Position numbers and translations under genes: made by a program. Below, one piece after another: positions 33,267 through 44,089 of a stretch of 64,000 bases of DNA; the stretch's first letter is position 1, and each line of letters begins with the position of its first letter. Source of the DNA: Streptomyces sp. V2I9 (lineage in GTDB: Bacteria > Actinomycetota > Actinomycetes > Streptomycetales > Streptomycetaceae); NCBI RefSeq assembly GCF_030817475.1, contig NZ_JAUSZJ010000002.1, positions 2,285,501 through 2,349,500 of the forward strand, in the 5' to 3' direction. Under the pieces are notes generated by a model that saw only the letters and a program-made list of their open reading frames with translations, did no database searches and had not been told where the DNA came from.

Positions 33267-35669
33267 TCAGCGACCCGAGGGGCTGACCAGCACGCTCATC
33301 GTGCGGCCGTCGAGGGGCTCGTGGACGATGGAGATGCGGGTGTTCGTGTCAGGAACCTTGACACCGCCCGTGGGGTTCTCCTTGTACCAGTAGGTGCCCT
33401 TGCGGTCGTCGAAGACCGGGTTGCCCGGGGTGGGCTTGATGTAGAGCGGCACGTCCGCGTTGTGGAGCGTGAAGCCCTTGTTCGGGTACCAGCTGAACGG
33501 GGCGTCGAACGGCTGGATCTTGTTGCGCAGGAGCGAGCCGTCCTTCCACGTGAGCGGCTTGGCGTGCGCGTCGACCGGCAGGATCAGGCCCTGGCCCGGG
33601 TGGACCGAGGTGTTGTTGTCCTTCTGGGAGGTGTCCCAGAACCAGACCAGCAGACCGTTCTGGTACGCGTAGTGCTCGACCCAGTCCGGACGGGTGGTGG
33701 AGAAGCCGAAGTTGTACGGGCCGACCTTCAGCGTCTTGTCGTAGGAGACGTACTGGCGGTTCTCCGCGATGTAGTACTGCGGGTAGTCCTGGGTGAAGGA
33801 CTCGCCGATCCGCGAGAAGCCCTTGGCCGTCCAGCCGTTGTCGTCGCCCTCGGCGTTGTCCGAGAAGAGCGCCGCGCCGTCGGCGGTGACGGTGATGGCG
33901 TCGGCCGCGAAGCCCTTGCCTCCCGCGCCGCCGTCCGTCTGGTAGCGGAAGCGGAGGTCGATCTTCTTGCCCGCGTAGGCGTCCAGCGGGAAGGAGAGCT
34001 TCTTGTACGTGCCCGAGACGTCGGTCAGGGCCGGCTTGTCACTGGCGTCGCGCGGGATGGCCTTGCCGTCGGCGGTGCCGTCGAGCGCGGTCCAGCTGGT
34101 ACCGCCGTTGTCGGACACCTCGGTGTAGAGGTAGTCGTAGTCGGCCTCGATGTCGTACCAGCCCGAAAGGTCGAGCGTGGCCTTGGACCTGCCGGTCAGG
34201 TCGACCGAGCGGGTCAGGGTGTTCGACAGGTCGTCGCCCATGTCGCTCCACCACTGCTTCGCACCCTCGGCGGGCTTGACGACGGTGGTGGTGACGGCCT
34301 TCTTCGGCAGCTCGACCAGGAGCGCCTGCGGGTTCTCGGTGTTGTACTCCGAGACGCCCAGCTTGTGCAGCGAGGTCTTGCCCGCCTTGGCCGTGTCGTA
34401 GTCGAGCCAGCCCAGCTTGAGCTTGTCCCACGAGGTCATGTCGCCCGGCAGGTTGCCGATCTCGCCCTGACCGGTGCCGAGCCAGGAGCCCGCCGACATC
34501 AGGGACCAGAAGCCGACCGAGTTCTCGCCGCCGCCGGAGGTGTCGTACAGGTCCGGGAGGCCGAGGTCGTGGGCGTACTCGTGGGCGAAGACGCCCAGGC
34601 CGCCGTTCTCGGGCTGGACGGTGTAGTCGCCGACCCAGATGCCCGTGTCGCCGATCTGGGCGCCACCGGCCTTGTTGTCCGCGGGACCGGTCGCACCGGC
34701 GTTGGTGCCGTACGCGTACCAGCGGTGCGCCCAGATGGCGTTGGTGCCCTCGGCGCCGCCGCCGGCCGACTCGTCCTCGCCGGCGTGGACCAGCTGGAAG
34801 TGGTCGATGTAGCCGTCGGGCTCGTTGAAGTTGCCGTCGCCGTCGAAGTCGTAGCGGTCCCACTGGTCGTACTCGGCCAGGTTCGCCTTGATCTGGGCGT
34901 CGGTGCGGCCCTTGGCCTTCTGGTCGGCGACCCAGGCGTTCACGCCGTCGCGGACCGCGTCCCACACGTTGGCGCAGTTGGACTGGCCGCAGTAGTTGGA
35001 GCCGTAACGGGCCTCGTTGTAGGGGACCTTGACCCAGTCGGAGACCTCACCCTCGACCGAGTAGCGGCCCGAGGAGGTCTTCTCGTAGTAGGTCTTGAGC
35101 GAGTCGACGCCCTCGCCCTCGCCGAAGTAGAGCTCCTGGAAGTGCTCCTGGTTGTAGTCGGCCTTCCAGGCGGTGCTGTTGTCCTTCTTCGGGTCCGGCT
35201 CGGCGATCTTGTTGTGCGCCGGGCCGGGGGCGCCGCCGTACTTCTTGACGGGCGGCTTGGGGCCGTCGCCGTCCGGGTCGAACATCGTGGTGTCGTCGAC
35301 CTGGTCGCCGAACTCCAGCAGGATGGTGAAGATCTTGTCGGTCTTCTCCCGGCCGAGCTCCACGTACTTCTTGTCGTCGAGCTTGACGACCTTGGAACCT
35401 CCGCGGTTCGCGACCTTCTTGTCCCCGGCGAGCACCTGCTCCAGCGCGGCCTCGCGCTGGGCGGCCTGCTGCTCGCTGAAGGGGCCCTCCAGGTTGTGCT
35501 CCACGTGCCCCTTGGCCGGCGCCGGGTCACGGCGGTCGACGCTGGAGACACCGGAAGCCGATGAGCCGTCATGCGCCTGGGCGGTGGCGAAGGTCGACGC
35601 CGTCGCGGCAGTCGCGGCCATGGCCACGACAACGGCGGCGGCGCGAAGCGCCCGTCTCTGATTGGTCAC
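33267..35669 (-). CDS. Secreted M6-family metalloprotease (immune inhibitor A type)
   Basis: An 800-residue secreted protease. The N terminus (residues 1-32) is a Sec signal peptide with an AxA-like cleavage site. A propeptide follows, with an acidic EEQ-rich stretch. The catalytic zinc motif HEYAHDLGLPD (HExxH plus the downstream GLPD) matches the M6 peptidases. The C-terminal half contains jelly-roll-like beta domains (LDLSGWYDIEADYDYLY) and an aromatic-rich tail. A homologue at the equivalent place in S. coelicolor is a secreted protease tied to development (from memory). The GTG at 35669 follows GGGGAGGA. Confidence 0.93.
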   Translation of the reverse strand: MTNQRRALRAAAVVVAMAATAATASTFATAQAHDGSSASGVSSVDRRDPAPAKGHVEHNLEGPFSEQQAAQREAALEQVLAGDKKVANRGGSKVVKLDDKKYVELGREKTDKIFTILLEFGDQVDDTTMFDPDGDGPKPPVKKYGGAPGPAHNKIAEPDPKKDNSTAWKADYNQEHFQELYFGEGEGVDSLKTYYEKTSSGRYSVEGEVSDWVKVPYNEARYGSNYCGQSNCANVWDAVRDGVNAWVADQKAKGRTDAQIKANLAEYDQWDRYDFDGDGNFNEPDGYIDHFQLVHAGEDESAGGGAEGTNAIWAHRWYAYGTNAGATGPADNKAGGAQIGDTGIWVGDYTVQPENGGLGVFAHEYAHDLGLPDLYDTSGGGENSVGFWSLMSAGSWLGTGQGEIGNLPGDMTSWDKLKLGWLDYDTAKAGKTSLHKLGVSEYNTENPQALLVELPKKAVTTTVVKPAEGAKQWWSDMGDDLSNTLTRSVDLTGRSKATLDLSGWYDIEADYDYLYTEVSDNGGTSWTALDGTADGKAIPRDASDKPALTDVSGTYKKLSFPLDAYAGKKIDLRFRYQTDGGAGGKGFAADAITVTADGAALFSDNAEGDDNGWTAKGFSRIGESFTQDYPQYYIAENRQYVSYDKTLKVGPYNFGFSTTRPDWVEHYAYQNGLLVWFWDTSQKDNNTSVHPGQGLILPVDAHAKPLTWKDGSLLRNKIQPFDAPFSWYPNKGFTLHNADVPLYIKPTPGNPVFDDRKGTYWYKENPTGGVKVPDTNTRISIVHEPLDGRTMSVLVSPSGR

Positions 35670-36083
35670 TTGATGCAGTCCTCCCCGGGCGTTCGCGCTG
35701 CGGCCTGGGGGGTGTGAAGAGGGCCGCGCGCGTCAACGCGTCACAAGTGACGACATTCGATCGGAGTTATGAGAGAAAAGACAGACCTTGACTTGAACAG
35801 ACCAAGTGCTCTATGCGGAGCGCGTTTCCGGTATGCGGACGGTATGGGAACGGTAAAGGAACGCCAGCAGTCCGGATTCGGCCACCGCGGCGGCTTCCAC
35901 AGGCGCGTCCCACCGTCCGGTCCGTGAGAGACGTGACTCCGTGCGCCCCCTGTGCACCAGTACCGTGTGTTAGGTCACGCTTACTACCGGTCCGGGGCGG
36001 GCACCCACCGTCGTAGGGTCGTTCGGCGCCCCCGATCGTGCCGATCGATCCGCCCATCCGACGTCCCGAGGACGGAAACCGTC
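35670..36083. other. 414-bp intergenic region
   Basis: This divergent spacer lies between the M6 protease and a small membrane protein gene. It is lower in GC than its neighbours near 35740-35830. TTAGGTCACGCTTAC at 35970 is loosely like an iron box. No ORF with a ribosome site or codon bias was found, and no RNA gene was recognised. Confidence 0.6.
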
Positions 36084-36395
36084 ATGCCGCGTCCGACTGC
36101 CGCACAGTTCGCCTACGGTTCGGCCACCGTCGTCGTCTCGACGCTCGCCCTGCTGCTGCTGTTCCGCGCCCAGTCCGTCGTCGCCGTGGCCGCCGCCGCG
36201 GCGGTCGCGCTGGCCCTCGGTCTCCTGGTGGCCCTGCGGCTGCCGGCCGCCCGCGCCGGAGCGCGGGCCGCGGCGGCCGAGCCCGGCCCGGCCGACGCCC
36301 GGACGCACCACGCCCTCCTGTCCGCCGGAACCCGCGAGCGGGTCCCGGCGGGGCGTCCGTCGGCGCGGTCGGACGAGCACTCGCTGCGTCGTTAG
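36084..36395 (+). CDS. Small membrane protein
   Basis: A 103-residue protein with two adjacent hydrophobic helices (residues 9-27 and 30-52) forming a hairpin in the membrane, then an Ala/Arg-rich cytoplasmic tail. I do not recognise a family. Codon bias and GAGGACGGAAACC before the ATG support translation. It is divergent from the M6 protease and convergent with the RDD gene, so it stands alone. Confidence 0.7.
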   Translation: MPRPTAAQFAYGSATVVVSTLALLLLFRAQSVVAVAAAAAVALALGLLVALRLPAARAGARAAAAEPGPADARTHHALLSAGTRERVPAGRPSARSDEHSLRR

Positions 36396-36418
36396 GACGG
36401 CGATCACCGGGGCGGTCG

Positions 36419-37084
36419 TCAACGGACGGTGACGACGACCGTTTTGGCGGCCTTGTCCTGCAACCCCTGCCGGTAGGGCTTGTCGGTGAACATCAGCACG
36501 ATGTTGATCAGCCACCACAGGCACGGGCAGCAGAGCAGCGCCGGGGCCCACAGCACGACGGCCCGCATCAGCGCGGCCCCGGTGTCGGGCACCCGGCCGT
36601 CGTTGAGCATGGCGACGCGCATCTTCAGCAGCCGCTTGCCCAGCGTGCGGCCGTCCTTGTGCGTGAAGTAGGTGTCGTAGGCGACGTACACCACCAGGCC
36701 GATGATCGACCACACCAGCTGCTGCCCGCTGTACCCACTGGCGACCGCGTCCCCGAACCCGTCGTCGCCGTCCCCGTTGACGTCGACGGCGCCGCCCCAG
36801 GGGAGCGAGATGAGGTACAGCGGGATCGAGATGACGAGGAAGTCGATGAGCCGCGCCAGGATGCGCTTCCCCGGCTCGGCGAGCGGGGGCATCCCGGCCA
36901 GCGGGTCGGGCGCCCCGAAGCCGCCGCCGCTGCCGTACGGGTCGTTCGGCGGGGGCGGAGGCGGCGGGGGCGGCGCACTTCCGTACGGCTGACCCGCCGA
37001 CGGCGGCGGGGGCTCCTGCGGCTTCTTGAGGAACGGATCGTCGTCCTCGGGCGGCTGGCCGGGCGTCGGGTGGTCGTTGCTCAT
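36419..37084 (-). CDS. RDD-family membrane protein
   Basis: A 221-residue protein. Residues 1-70 are Pro/Gly-rich (a run of nine prolines) and disordered. The C-terminal 145 residues are an RDD domain: RILARLIDFLVISIPLYLI with the Arg-Asp-Asp-type pattern, DTYFTHKDGRTLGKRLLKMRV and a Cys-rich helix (LLCCPCLWW). It is downstream of a second RDD gene on the same strand, so the two probably form an operon and a hetero-oligomer. RDD proteins include ion exchangers; transport is only inferred. Confidence 0.88.
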   Translation of the reverse strand: MSNDHPTPGQPPEDDDPFLKKPQEPPPPSAGQPYGSAPPPPPPPPPNDPYGSGGGFGAPDPLAGMPPLAEPGKRILARLIDFLVISIPLYLISLPWGGAVDVNGDGDDGFGDAVASGYSGQQLVWSIIGLVVYVAYDTYFTHKDGRTLGKRLLKMRVAMLNDGRVPDTGAALMRAVVLWAPALLCCPCLWWLINIVLMFTDKPYRQGLQDKAAKTVVVTVR

Positions 37085-37248
37085 GGGGGCAGTGCATCCC
37101 GCACCGGAAGGGGCCGCAACGGCTCAGGCGCGTTCGGGGGACGCGTGGTGGCATCCGGGTCCGTCCGGCATGTCGCCGCCCGCCCGGCCGGGTTGTCGGA
37201 TATGCGGATGACGACGTGCCGGTGAGCGGGCGGCGGTACGGCAGTGGC

Positions 37249-38907
37249 TCAGCCCGCCACGAACGTCCGGGCCGCCTTGTCGTGCCAGCACTGGCGCCAG
37301 GGACGGTCGAACAGACACCACAGGACGTTGACCACGCCGAGCACGAGCAGCCCCAGCACGCCGTAGACGAGCCAGCGGCGCAGGGCCGCGCCCAGCGACG
37401 GGGGCTCGTGCGACTCGATGTCCCGTACGTCGAGCCCGAACAGCTTCTTGCCCAGCGTCCGGCCCCACTTGGCCGTCGGCAGCGCCTCCAGGAGGAAACC
37501 GAGGAGCAGGAAGGCGGCGAGCAGAGCGCCCAGCAGGGCCCCGGTGGTGGAGTCCAGCAGCCAGACGGTGACGGTCTGTCCGGTCTCCTTCGCCGCGGTG
37601 ATCTTCCGGTCGATGTGGTCGAGGGCGCGAACGGTCAGCGGGATCGCCGCCGCCCCGACGACCGCGCCGAGCACCAGGTTGTCGACCAGCCGGGCGGCGA
37701 ACCGCTTGCCGAGCCCGGCGGGCCGGGCCGACGCCTGGTTGCGGGCGAGTTGCTGGAAGGGGTCGTCGACCGGCGGCTTCCAGGGCACGACGGGCTGCCC
37801 GGTTCCCGCCGCCCGGGGTGGGAACTGCTGCTGCTCGGGCTGGGCGAGGTGGTGGACCTGCTGCGCCCAGGAGGCCGAACCGCCGCCGGCCCCCGGCGTC
37901 AGCGGGGTGTGCGGGGCGGCCGGGGGCGCGGGCACGGGGGACGGCGTGCCGACGGGGTCGGCGGGGGCCGGAGCGGGTGCGGGGAGCCGGCCGGGAGCCG
38001 CCGCCTGCGGCAGGTGCGGCTGCGGGGCCGGGACGTGCGCCTGGGGCTGCGGTGGCCGCTGCGACTGCGGAGCCTGATGTGCGGCGGGCAGCGCCGGAGG
38101 GTACGCCTGGCCCTGCGGCGCCCGGCCCTGCGGCGCCTGATGCGGCGTCGGCCGGGCCGGGGCCGGAAGGGCCCGCGGCTCGGGGGCCGGGGCGATGCTG
38201 TGCCGGGCCGCGCTCAGGTTCTGCGGGCCCTGCGGCGCACCGGCGCCGACCGGAGCCGGCGGTACGGGGCCGGGCTGCGGGGCGTCCGGGCGTACGCCGT
38301 CGGGCCCCGGCGTGTCGCCCCGGCCGGCCGGGGGCCGCGCCCCCGTCGCGCGGATGGTGACCGTCCCGTCGGTCGGCGGCCGCGTCCCGGCGGCCTCCCG
38401 TGCGGAGGGCCCGCCGCCCTCGGCCCGCATGCCGGGCAGCGCCCCGCCGGTCGGGTCCTGGGCCACCGGCGTGCGCGGGTCGGCCGGGGACGCGGCCGGT
38501 CCGGGCGAAGGCGGTCCGGCGGGCCCGCCCCAGTCGACCCGGCGGTCCCCCGCGCCGCCGAACCCGGTCTGGCGCGCGGTGTCCGCCTGCCAGACGGACC
38601 CCGGCTCCTCCGGACGCGCGGTGGGTTCACCGGAACCGGCCACGGCCTTCCCCGTGCCGTCCTGACCGGACGCGACCGTCCCCGGCCCGTCCTGGAGGGT
38701 GGCCTCCTCCTCGTCGAAGAAGATCGGGCCCGTCTCCTCCGCCGGCGCGGTCCGCGCACCGGCCGCCGGGGCGGCGGGCGCCGGGCGGCTCGTACCGGGG
38801 ACCCAGGAGGCGCCGTTCCAGTACCGGACGTAGCCGGGGATGGAGGGGTCGGGGTAGTAGCCCTCGCGCGGGCTTTCGTCACCGGGTGCCGGAGTTGGCG
38901 CGCTCAT
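37249..38907 (-). CDS. RDD-family protein with DUF2510 domain and long Pro-rich linker
   Basis: A 552-residue protein. Residues 14-40 (EGYYPDPSIPGYVRYWNGASW) are a DUF2510 module, a small Trp-containing domain often tied to actinobacterial envelope proteins. Residues 45-390 are a Pro/Ala/Gln-rich, intrinsically disordered linker with repeated PQ and AP tracts. The last 150 residues form an RDD membrane domain with LGKRFAARLVDNLVLGAVVG and WGRTLGKKLFGLDVRDIE. The linker is unusually long for an RDD protein. It is upstream of the other RDD gene by 165 bp. Confidence 0.88.
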   Translation of the reverse strand: MSAPTPAPGDESPREGYYPDPSIPGYVRYWNGASWVPGTSRPAPAAPAAGARTAPAEETGPIFFDEEEATLQDGPGTVASGQDGTGKAVAGSGEPTARPEEPGSVWQADTARQTGFGGAGDRRVDWGGPAGPPSPGPAASPADPRTPVAQDPTGGALPGMRAEGGGPSAREAAGTRPPTDGTVTIRATGARPPAGRGDTPGPDGVRPDAPQPGPVPPAPVGAGAPQGPQNLSAARHSIAPAPEPRALPAPARPTPHQAPQGRAPQGQAYPPALPAAHQAPQSQRPPQPQAHVPAPQPHLPQAAAPGRLPAPAPAPADPVGTPSPVPAPPAAPHTPLTPGAGGGSASWAQQVHHLAQPEQQQFPPRAAGTGQPVVPWKPPVDDPFQQLARNQASARPAGLGKRFAARLVDNLVLGAVVGAAAIPLTVRALDHIDRKITAAKETGQTVTVWLLDSTTGALLGALLAAFLLLGFLLEALPTAKWGRTLGKKLFGLDVRDIESHEPPSLGAALRRWLVYGVLGLLVLGVVNVLWCLFDRPWRQCWHDKAARTFVAG

Positions 38908-39149
38908 CAGCGGGTCCCGTATCTCTTCGCGGCCACAGGCCGTCCCCGGCGCTGCGGGCGGACGGCCTCAATACAAGGGTCCACATCTATCAGACAGCCG
39001 CCCGCCCTCGGGCAGGTCCACCCGTTCAGGACCTCTTTCGGGACCGCCTGAAGTTTTTTCGAGAAGTCGCGTAATAGGTGGCGGGGTGGGCGCTCTCTCC
39101 TGGTGCGGGACGGTCACGGGACCGGCCCATGAGTACCGGAAGGTTGTGC

Positions 39150-39638
39150 ATGTCGATGATGAACGTCGTGGAACGTGAGCTGGAGCTGAAGCTGGTCCTG
39201 TCCCCCGAGCGGTCCATCCCGGTGCCCGCCCGGCTGACGTATCGCACGGACGACCCGTTCGCGGTGCACGTCGCGTTCCACATCGGTTCCGAGTCGCCCG
39301 TGCACTGGACGTTCGCGCGGGAGCTGCTGGTGGAGGGCGTGTTCCGGCCGTGCGGGCACGGGGACGTGCGCATCTGGCCGACGAAGGTCGCGGGCCGCAG
39401 CGTCATCTGCGTGGCCCTCACCTCCCCCGACGGCAACGCCCTGCTGGAGGTGCCCTCGGCCGCCGTGGCCGCCTGGGTGGAGCGGACCCTGCGGGTGGTG
39501 CCGCCGGGCACCGAGAGCGACCGGCTCGGGATGGACGAGGCGCTGGCGGAGCTGCTGGCCCCGCTGCCGGCCGACGACCTGTGGCTGAGCGATCCGTGGT
39601 CGTCGGACGACGCGTCCTCCCAGGACGGCGAGGCGTGA
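39150..39638 (+). CDS. ssgG: SsgA-like sporulation protein (SALP)
   Basis: A 162-residue member of the SsgA-like proteins, restricted to sporulating actinomycetes, which steer septum placement and spore-wall events. It shows VVERELELKLVLS, PVPARLTYRTDDPFAVHVAF, HWTFARELLVEGVFRPCGHGDVRIWP and LTSPDGNALLEVPS. The symbol rests on position next to the FAD oxidase and hpd, as in S. coelicolor; another ssg paralogue cannot be excluded. GGAAGG sits 7 nt before the ATG at 39150, preferred over the ATG at 39129. It is convergent with the FAD oxidase gene. Confidence 0.88.
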   Translation: MSMMNVVERELELKLVLSPERSIPVPARLTYRTDDPFAVHVAFHIGSESPVHWTFARELLVEGVFRPCGHGDVRIWPTKVAGRSVICVALTSPDGNALLEVPSAAVAAWVERTLRVVPPGTESDRLGMDEALAELLAPLPADDLWLSDPWSSDDASSQDGEA

Positions 39639-39660
39639 CGGCGGACGGACGGGAGGGGTG

Positions 39661-41028
39661 TCAGAAGAGCTTGCCGGGGTTGAGGAGGTTCAGCGGGTCG
39701 AAGGCGGCCTTGATGGAGCGTTGCAGTTCGACGCCGGTGTCGCCCAGTTCGCGGGCGAGCCACTCCTTCTTGAGGACACCGACGCCGTGTTCGCCGGTGA
39801 TGGTTCCGCCCAGCTCCAGGCCGAGCGCCATGATCGCGTCGAAGGAGGCGCGGGCCCGGCGGGACTCGTCGGGGTCGGCCTGGTCGAAGCAGACCGTGGG
39901 GTGGGTGTTGCCGTCGCCGGCGTGGGCGCAGACGCCGATGGTGAGGCCGTACTCGTCGGCGATGGCCGCCGTGCCGGCGAGCATCGCGCCGAGCTGTGAG
40001 CGGGGGACGCAGACGTCGTCGATCATCGTGGCGGACTTGACGGCCTCCAGTGCGGTGAGGGCCAGCCGCCGGGCCTGGAGCAGGAGTTCGGACTCGGCCG
40101 GGTTATCGGCCGGGACCACTTCGGTGGCCCCGGCGGCGGTGCAGAGGGCCCCGACGGCGGCGAGGTCGGTGGCCGGGTCCGGCGTGTCGAAAGCGCAGAG
40201 GAGGAGCGCCTCGGTGGTCTCGGGCAGGCCCATCGAGGCCAGGGCGTTGACGGCACGCACGGTCGTACGGTCCATCAGTTCGAGGAGTGACGGCGTGTGA
40301 CCGCGTTCCATGATCCGGCACACCGCGTCACAGGCGGCGTCGGTGGACGGGAACTCGGCGGCGAGGACGAGCTGCCGGGGCGGCCGCGGCCGGAGTGCGA
40401 GGACGGCCCGGACGACGATGCCGAGGCTGCCCTCCGAGCCGACGAAGAGCCGGGTCAGGTCGTATCCGGCGACGCCCTTGGCGGTGCGGCGGCCGGTGGT
40501 CAGCAGCCGTCCGTCGGCGAGGACGACGTCCAGACCCAGCACGTATTCGGCGGTGACCCCGTACTTCACGCAGCACAGGCCGCCGGACGCGGTGCCGATG
40601 TTGCCGCCGATGGTGCACGTCTCCCAGCTGGAGGGGTCCGGCGGGTAGTACAGACCGTGTTCGTCGACAGCGCGTGACAGCACCGCGTTGACGACGCCCG
40701 GCTCGACGACGGCGATCCGGTCGACCGGGCTGATCTCCAGGATGCGGTCCATCTTCACCAGGGAGAGCACGATGCAGCCGTCCGAGGCGTTGGCCGCGCC
40801 GGACAGGCCGGTACGGGCGCCCTGCGGGACGACCGGGACGCGCAGCGCGGTGGCGGTGCGCATGACGTGCTGGACCTGCTCGACCGTGCGCGGGAGCACC
40901 ACGACGGCCGGGGTGCCGGCCTCGCAGAAGCTCGCCATGTCGTGGGCGTAGGACGCGGTGATGTCCGGATCGGTGATCAGCGCCTCGCGGGGCAGTCCCG
41001 TGCGCAGCCGTTCGAGGAGATCGCTCAT
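39661..41028 (-). CDS. FAD-linked oxidase, GlcD/lactate dehydrogenase type
   Basis: A 455-residue flavoprotein of the PCMH/VAO fold. The FAD-binding block is VPVVPQGARTGLSGAANASD, with PDPSSWETCTIGGNIGTASG and the C-terminal cap ending TGEHGVGVLKKEWLARE (metal or substrate His) and NPGKLF. Relatives oxidise glycolate or D-lactate; the substrate is open here. No adjacent iron-sulfur subunit gene exists, so it is the single-gene type. The ATG at 41028 begins SDLLERLRTGL. It is divergent from the TPR gene. Confidence 0.92.
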   Translation of the reverse strand: MSDLLERLRTGLPREALITDPDITASYAHDMASFCEAGTPAVVVLPRTVEQVQHVMRTATALRVPVVPQGARTGLSGAANASDGCIVLSLVKMDRILEISPVDRIAVVEPGVVNAVLSRAVDEHGLYYPPDPSSWETCTIGGNIGTASGGLCCVKYGVTAEYVLGLDVVLADGRLLTTGRRTAKGVAGYDLTRLFVGSEGSLGIVVRAVLALRPRPPRQLVLAAEFPSTDAACDAVCRIMERGHTPSLLELMDRTTVRAVNALASMGLPETTEALLLCAFDTPDPATDLAAVGALCTAAGATEVVPADNPAESELLLQARRLALTALEAVKSATMIDDVCVPRSQLGAMLAGTAAIADEYGLTIGVCAHAGDGNTHPTVCFDQADPDESRRARASFDAIMALGLELGGTITGEHGVGVLKKEWLARELGDTGVELQRSIKAAFDPLNLLNPGKLF

Positions 41029-41119
41029 GATCCCAGCGTGGCACTCGGGGCCAATGGTGTGAACCCGTGGGCGGGAGCGATCCCCAGAGACGGTGTGCTC
41101 GTATGACTGACGCAGAGTG

Positions 41120-42814
41120 ATGGCCATGGATGTCATGCCGCAGCAGGATCCGGAGCCCCGCCAGCCGCCCGAACCGTCCCCCGAGGACCCGTACGCGCTG
41201 CCCGCCGAAGGCGCCACCGCCCTACCCCCGCCCCCGCCCACGCTGCGCACGACGCTGCGCCGGGCCGCGTTCGGCGCGGTGGCCGCCGGGGTGCTGCTGG
41301 CCGGGGCGCTGGTGGCGGTGGACGGCCGGGAGGGCGGGAAGCCGGAGGAACCGGGACCGGTCGAACGGGCCGAGGCGGCGACGACCGCGGGTTCCCCGGC
41401 CTCCCTCTCGGACCTCACCGCGCTGATCGGGGACCGGCAGAAGTGGGTGGAGTCCCATCCGAAGGACGCGCCGTCCCTGGCGGTGCTGGGCGCGGCGTAC
41501 GTGGAGTGGGCGCGGCGGTCGGGCGACCCGGCGTACTACGCGCGCGCCGAACGGGCCCTGAAGCGTTCCCTGGAGGCGCGGCCGGGCGAGCGCGGGAACG
41601 GGGAGGCGTGGGTGGGGCTGGCGGCCCTGGCCAACGCCCGGCACGACTACCTCGCGGCGAAGCGGTGGGGCGAGAGCGTGAAGAGGCAGCAGCCGAGTGC
41701 CTGGAGCGTGTACCCGGTACTCATCGACGCGTACACCGGGCTCGGCGACCGGAAGGCGGCCACCGCGGCGACGGAGAAGTTCGGCGAGCTGCGCAAGGGC
41801 GTTCCGGCCCTGGCCCGCACCGCCGACCTGTACCGGGGGCAGGGGTGGCGCGAGGACGCGCTGGCCACCGCCCGCGAGGCGGCGGACCGGGCGACGCAGC
41901 CCGCCGAGAAGGCCGAGGCGCTGCACCGGCTGGGCGAGCTGGCCTGGGATCGGGGTGAGCCGGAGGAAGCGCTGGCTCAATTCGACGCGGCCCTGCGCAC
42001 GGACCCCGGCCACCACGCCTCCCCGGCGGGCCGGGCACGGGCGCTGGTCGCGCTGGAGCGCACCGACGAGGCACTGGCGGCGTACCAGAGCGCGCTGGAG
42101 AAGCTGCCGAGCCCTCAGTACGCGCTGGAGCTGGGCGAGCTGTACGCGTCGCTGGGGCTGGACGGGGACGCCCGCACCCAGTACGCGAAGCTGCGGGAGA
42201 TCGTGGCGGCGGCCAAGAGGGCCGGGGTGGACGAGTCCCTGGTGCTGGCCCGGTTCGAGGCCGACCACGGGGACCCGGACACGGCGGTGGAACTGCTGCG
42301 CGCCCAGTGGCGGGGGCAGCACCGCAGCGCGGCGGTGGCGGACGCGCTGGGCTGGGCGCTGCACCGGGCCGGGAGGTCCGAGGAGGGCCTGGAGTACGCG
42401 CAGCGGGCCGCCGACACGGGCGTGCGGAACGCCTCGTACGCGTACCACCTGGGCGCGATCCAGCGGGAGCTGGGACGTTACGGTCCGGCCCGCCGGAACC
42501 TGGAGCAGGCGGTGCGCACCAACCCGGCCTTCTCGCCGCTCGCCGCGCCGCTGGCCCGTGAGGCGCTGGACGCGCTGGGCGAGCCGCCGTCGGGCGGTCC
42601 GGGCGACGCGCAGCCGCCTCCGCCCCCGCCGGCACCGGAGCGGGAGCCGGAGCGGGAGCCCGCCCCGGCGACGAAGCCCGAGGCTCCGGCGGCCTCGAAG
42701 CCGCCGGCATCCGCACCGGCCCCCGCGCCCTCCGCGTCGAAGCCGCCGCGGGAGCCCGCGGCGTCCGGGGCGGCCGGGACGGGCGGCGCGGCCCCGGCGG
42801 CGACGGGCGCGTGA
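41120..42814 (+). CDS. Membrane-anchored tetratricopeptide repeat protein
   Basis: A 564-residue protein. There is a Pro-rich cytoplasmic tail, one transmembrane helix (about residues 55-73, FGAVAAGVLLAGALVAVDG), then about ten TPR-like helix pairs (YVEWARRSGDPAYYARAERALKRS, LHRLGELAWDRGEPEEALAQF, DALGWALHRAGRSEEGLEYAQ) out to about residue 480, and a Pro/Ala-rich tail of 80 residues. It probably scaffolds a complex outside the membrane. Start codons GTG 41117, ATG 41120 and ATG 41126 are all possible; no strong ribosome site decides between them. Confidence 0.85.
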   Translation: MAMDVMPQQDPEPRQPPEPSPEDPYALPAEGATALPPPPPTLRTTLRRAAFGAVAAGVLLAGALVAVDGREGGKPEEPGPVERAEAATTAGSPASLSDLTALIGDRQKWVESHPKDAPSLAVLGAAYVEWARRSGDPAYYARAERALKRSLEARPGERGNGEAWVGLAALANARHDYLAAKRWGESVKRQQPSAWSVYPVLIDAYTGLGDRKAATAATEKFGELRKGVPALARTADLYRGQGWREDALATAREAADRATQPAEKAEALHRLGELAWDRGEPEEALAQFDAALRTDPGHHASPAGRARALVALERTDEALAAYQSALEKLPSPQYALELGELYASLGLDGDARTQYAKLREIVAAAKRAGVDESLVLARFEADHGDPDTAVELLRAQWRGQHRSAAVADALGWALHRAGRSEEGLEYAQRAADTGVRNASYAYHLGAIQRELGRYGPARRNLEQAVRTNPAFSPLAAPLAREALDALGEPPSGGPGDAQPPPPPPAPEREPEREPAPATKPEAPAASKPPASAPAPAPSASKPPREPAASGAAGTGGAAPAATGA

Positions 42815-42854
42815 GCCGGGTCGGGGCTCCGTGACGGGGCCGGGAACGACGGGA

Positions 42855-42893
42855 GCCGCCGCGGTCCGGGGTACTGCCCCGGACCGCGGCGGC
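42855..42893. terminator. Bidirectional terminator between TPR gene and hpd
   Basis: A 17-bp perfect stem (42855-42871 with 42877-42893) and a TACTG loop in the convergent gap, followed by GTTTCC on the plus strand. Confidence 0.93.
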
Positions 42894-42915
42894 GTTTCCG
42901 TACCGGGGGTACGGG

Positions 42916-44076
<1,161 letters not shown>

Positions 44077-44089
44077 CTACATCGCAAGG

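Noticed and set aside
35970-35988. Iron-box (DmdR/IdeR) site before the small membrane protein
   Set aside because: Only about 12 of 19 positions fit the consensus I remember, the dyad is poor and no iron gene is near.
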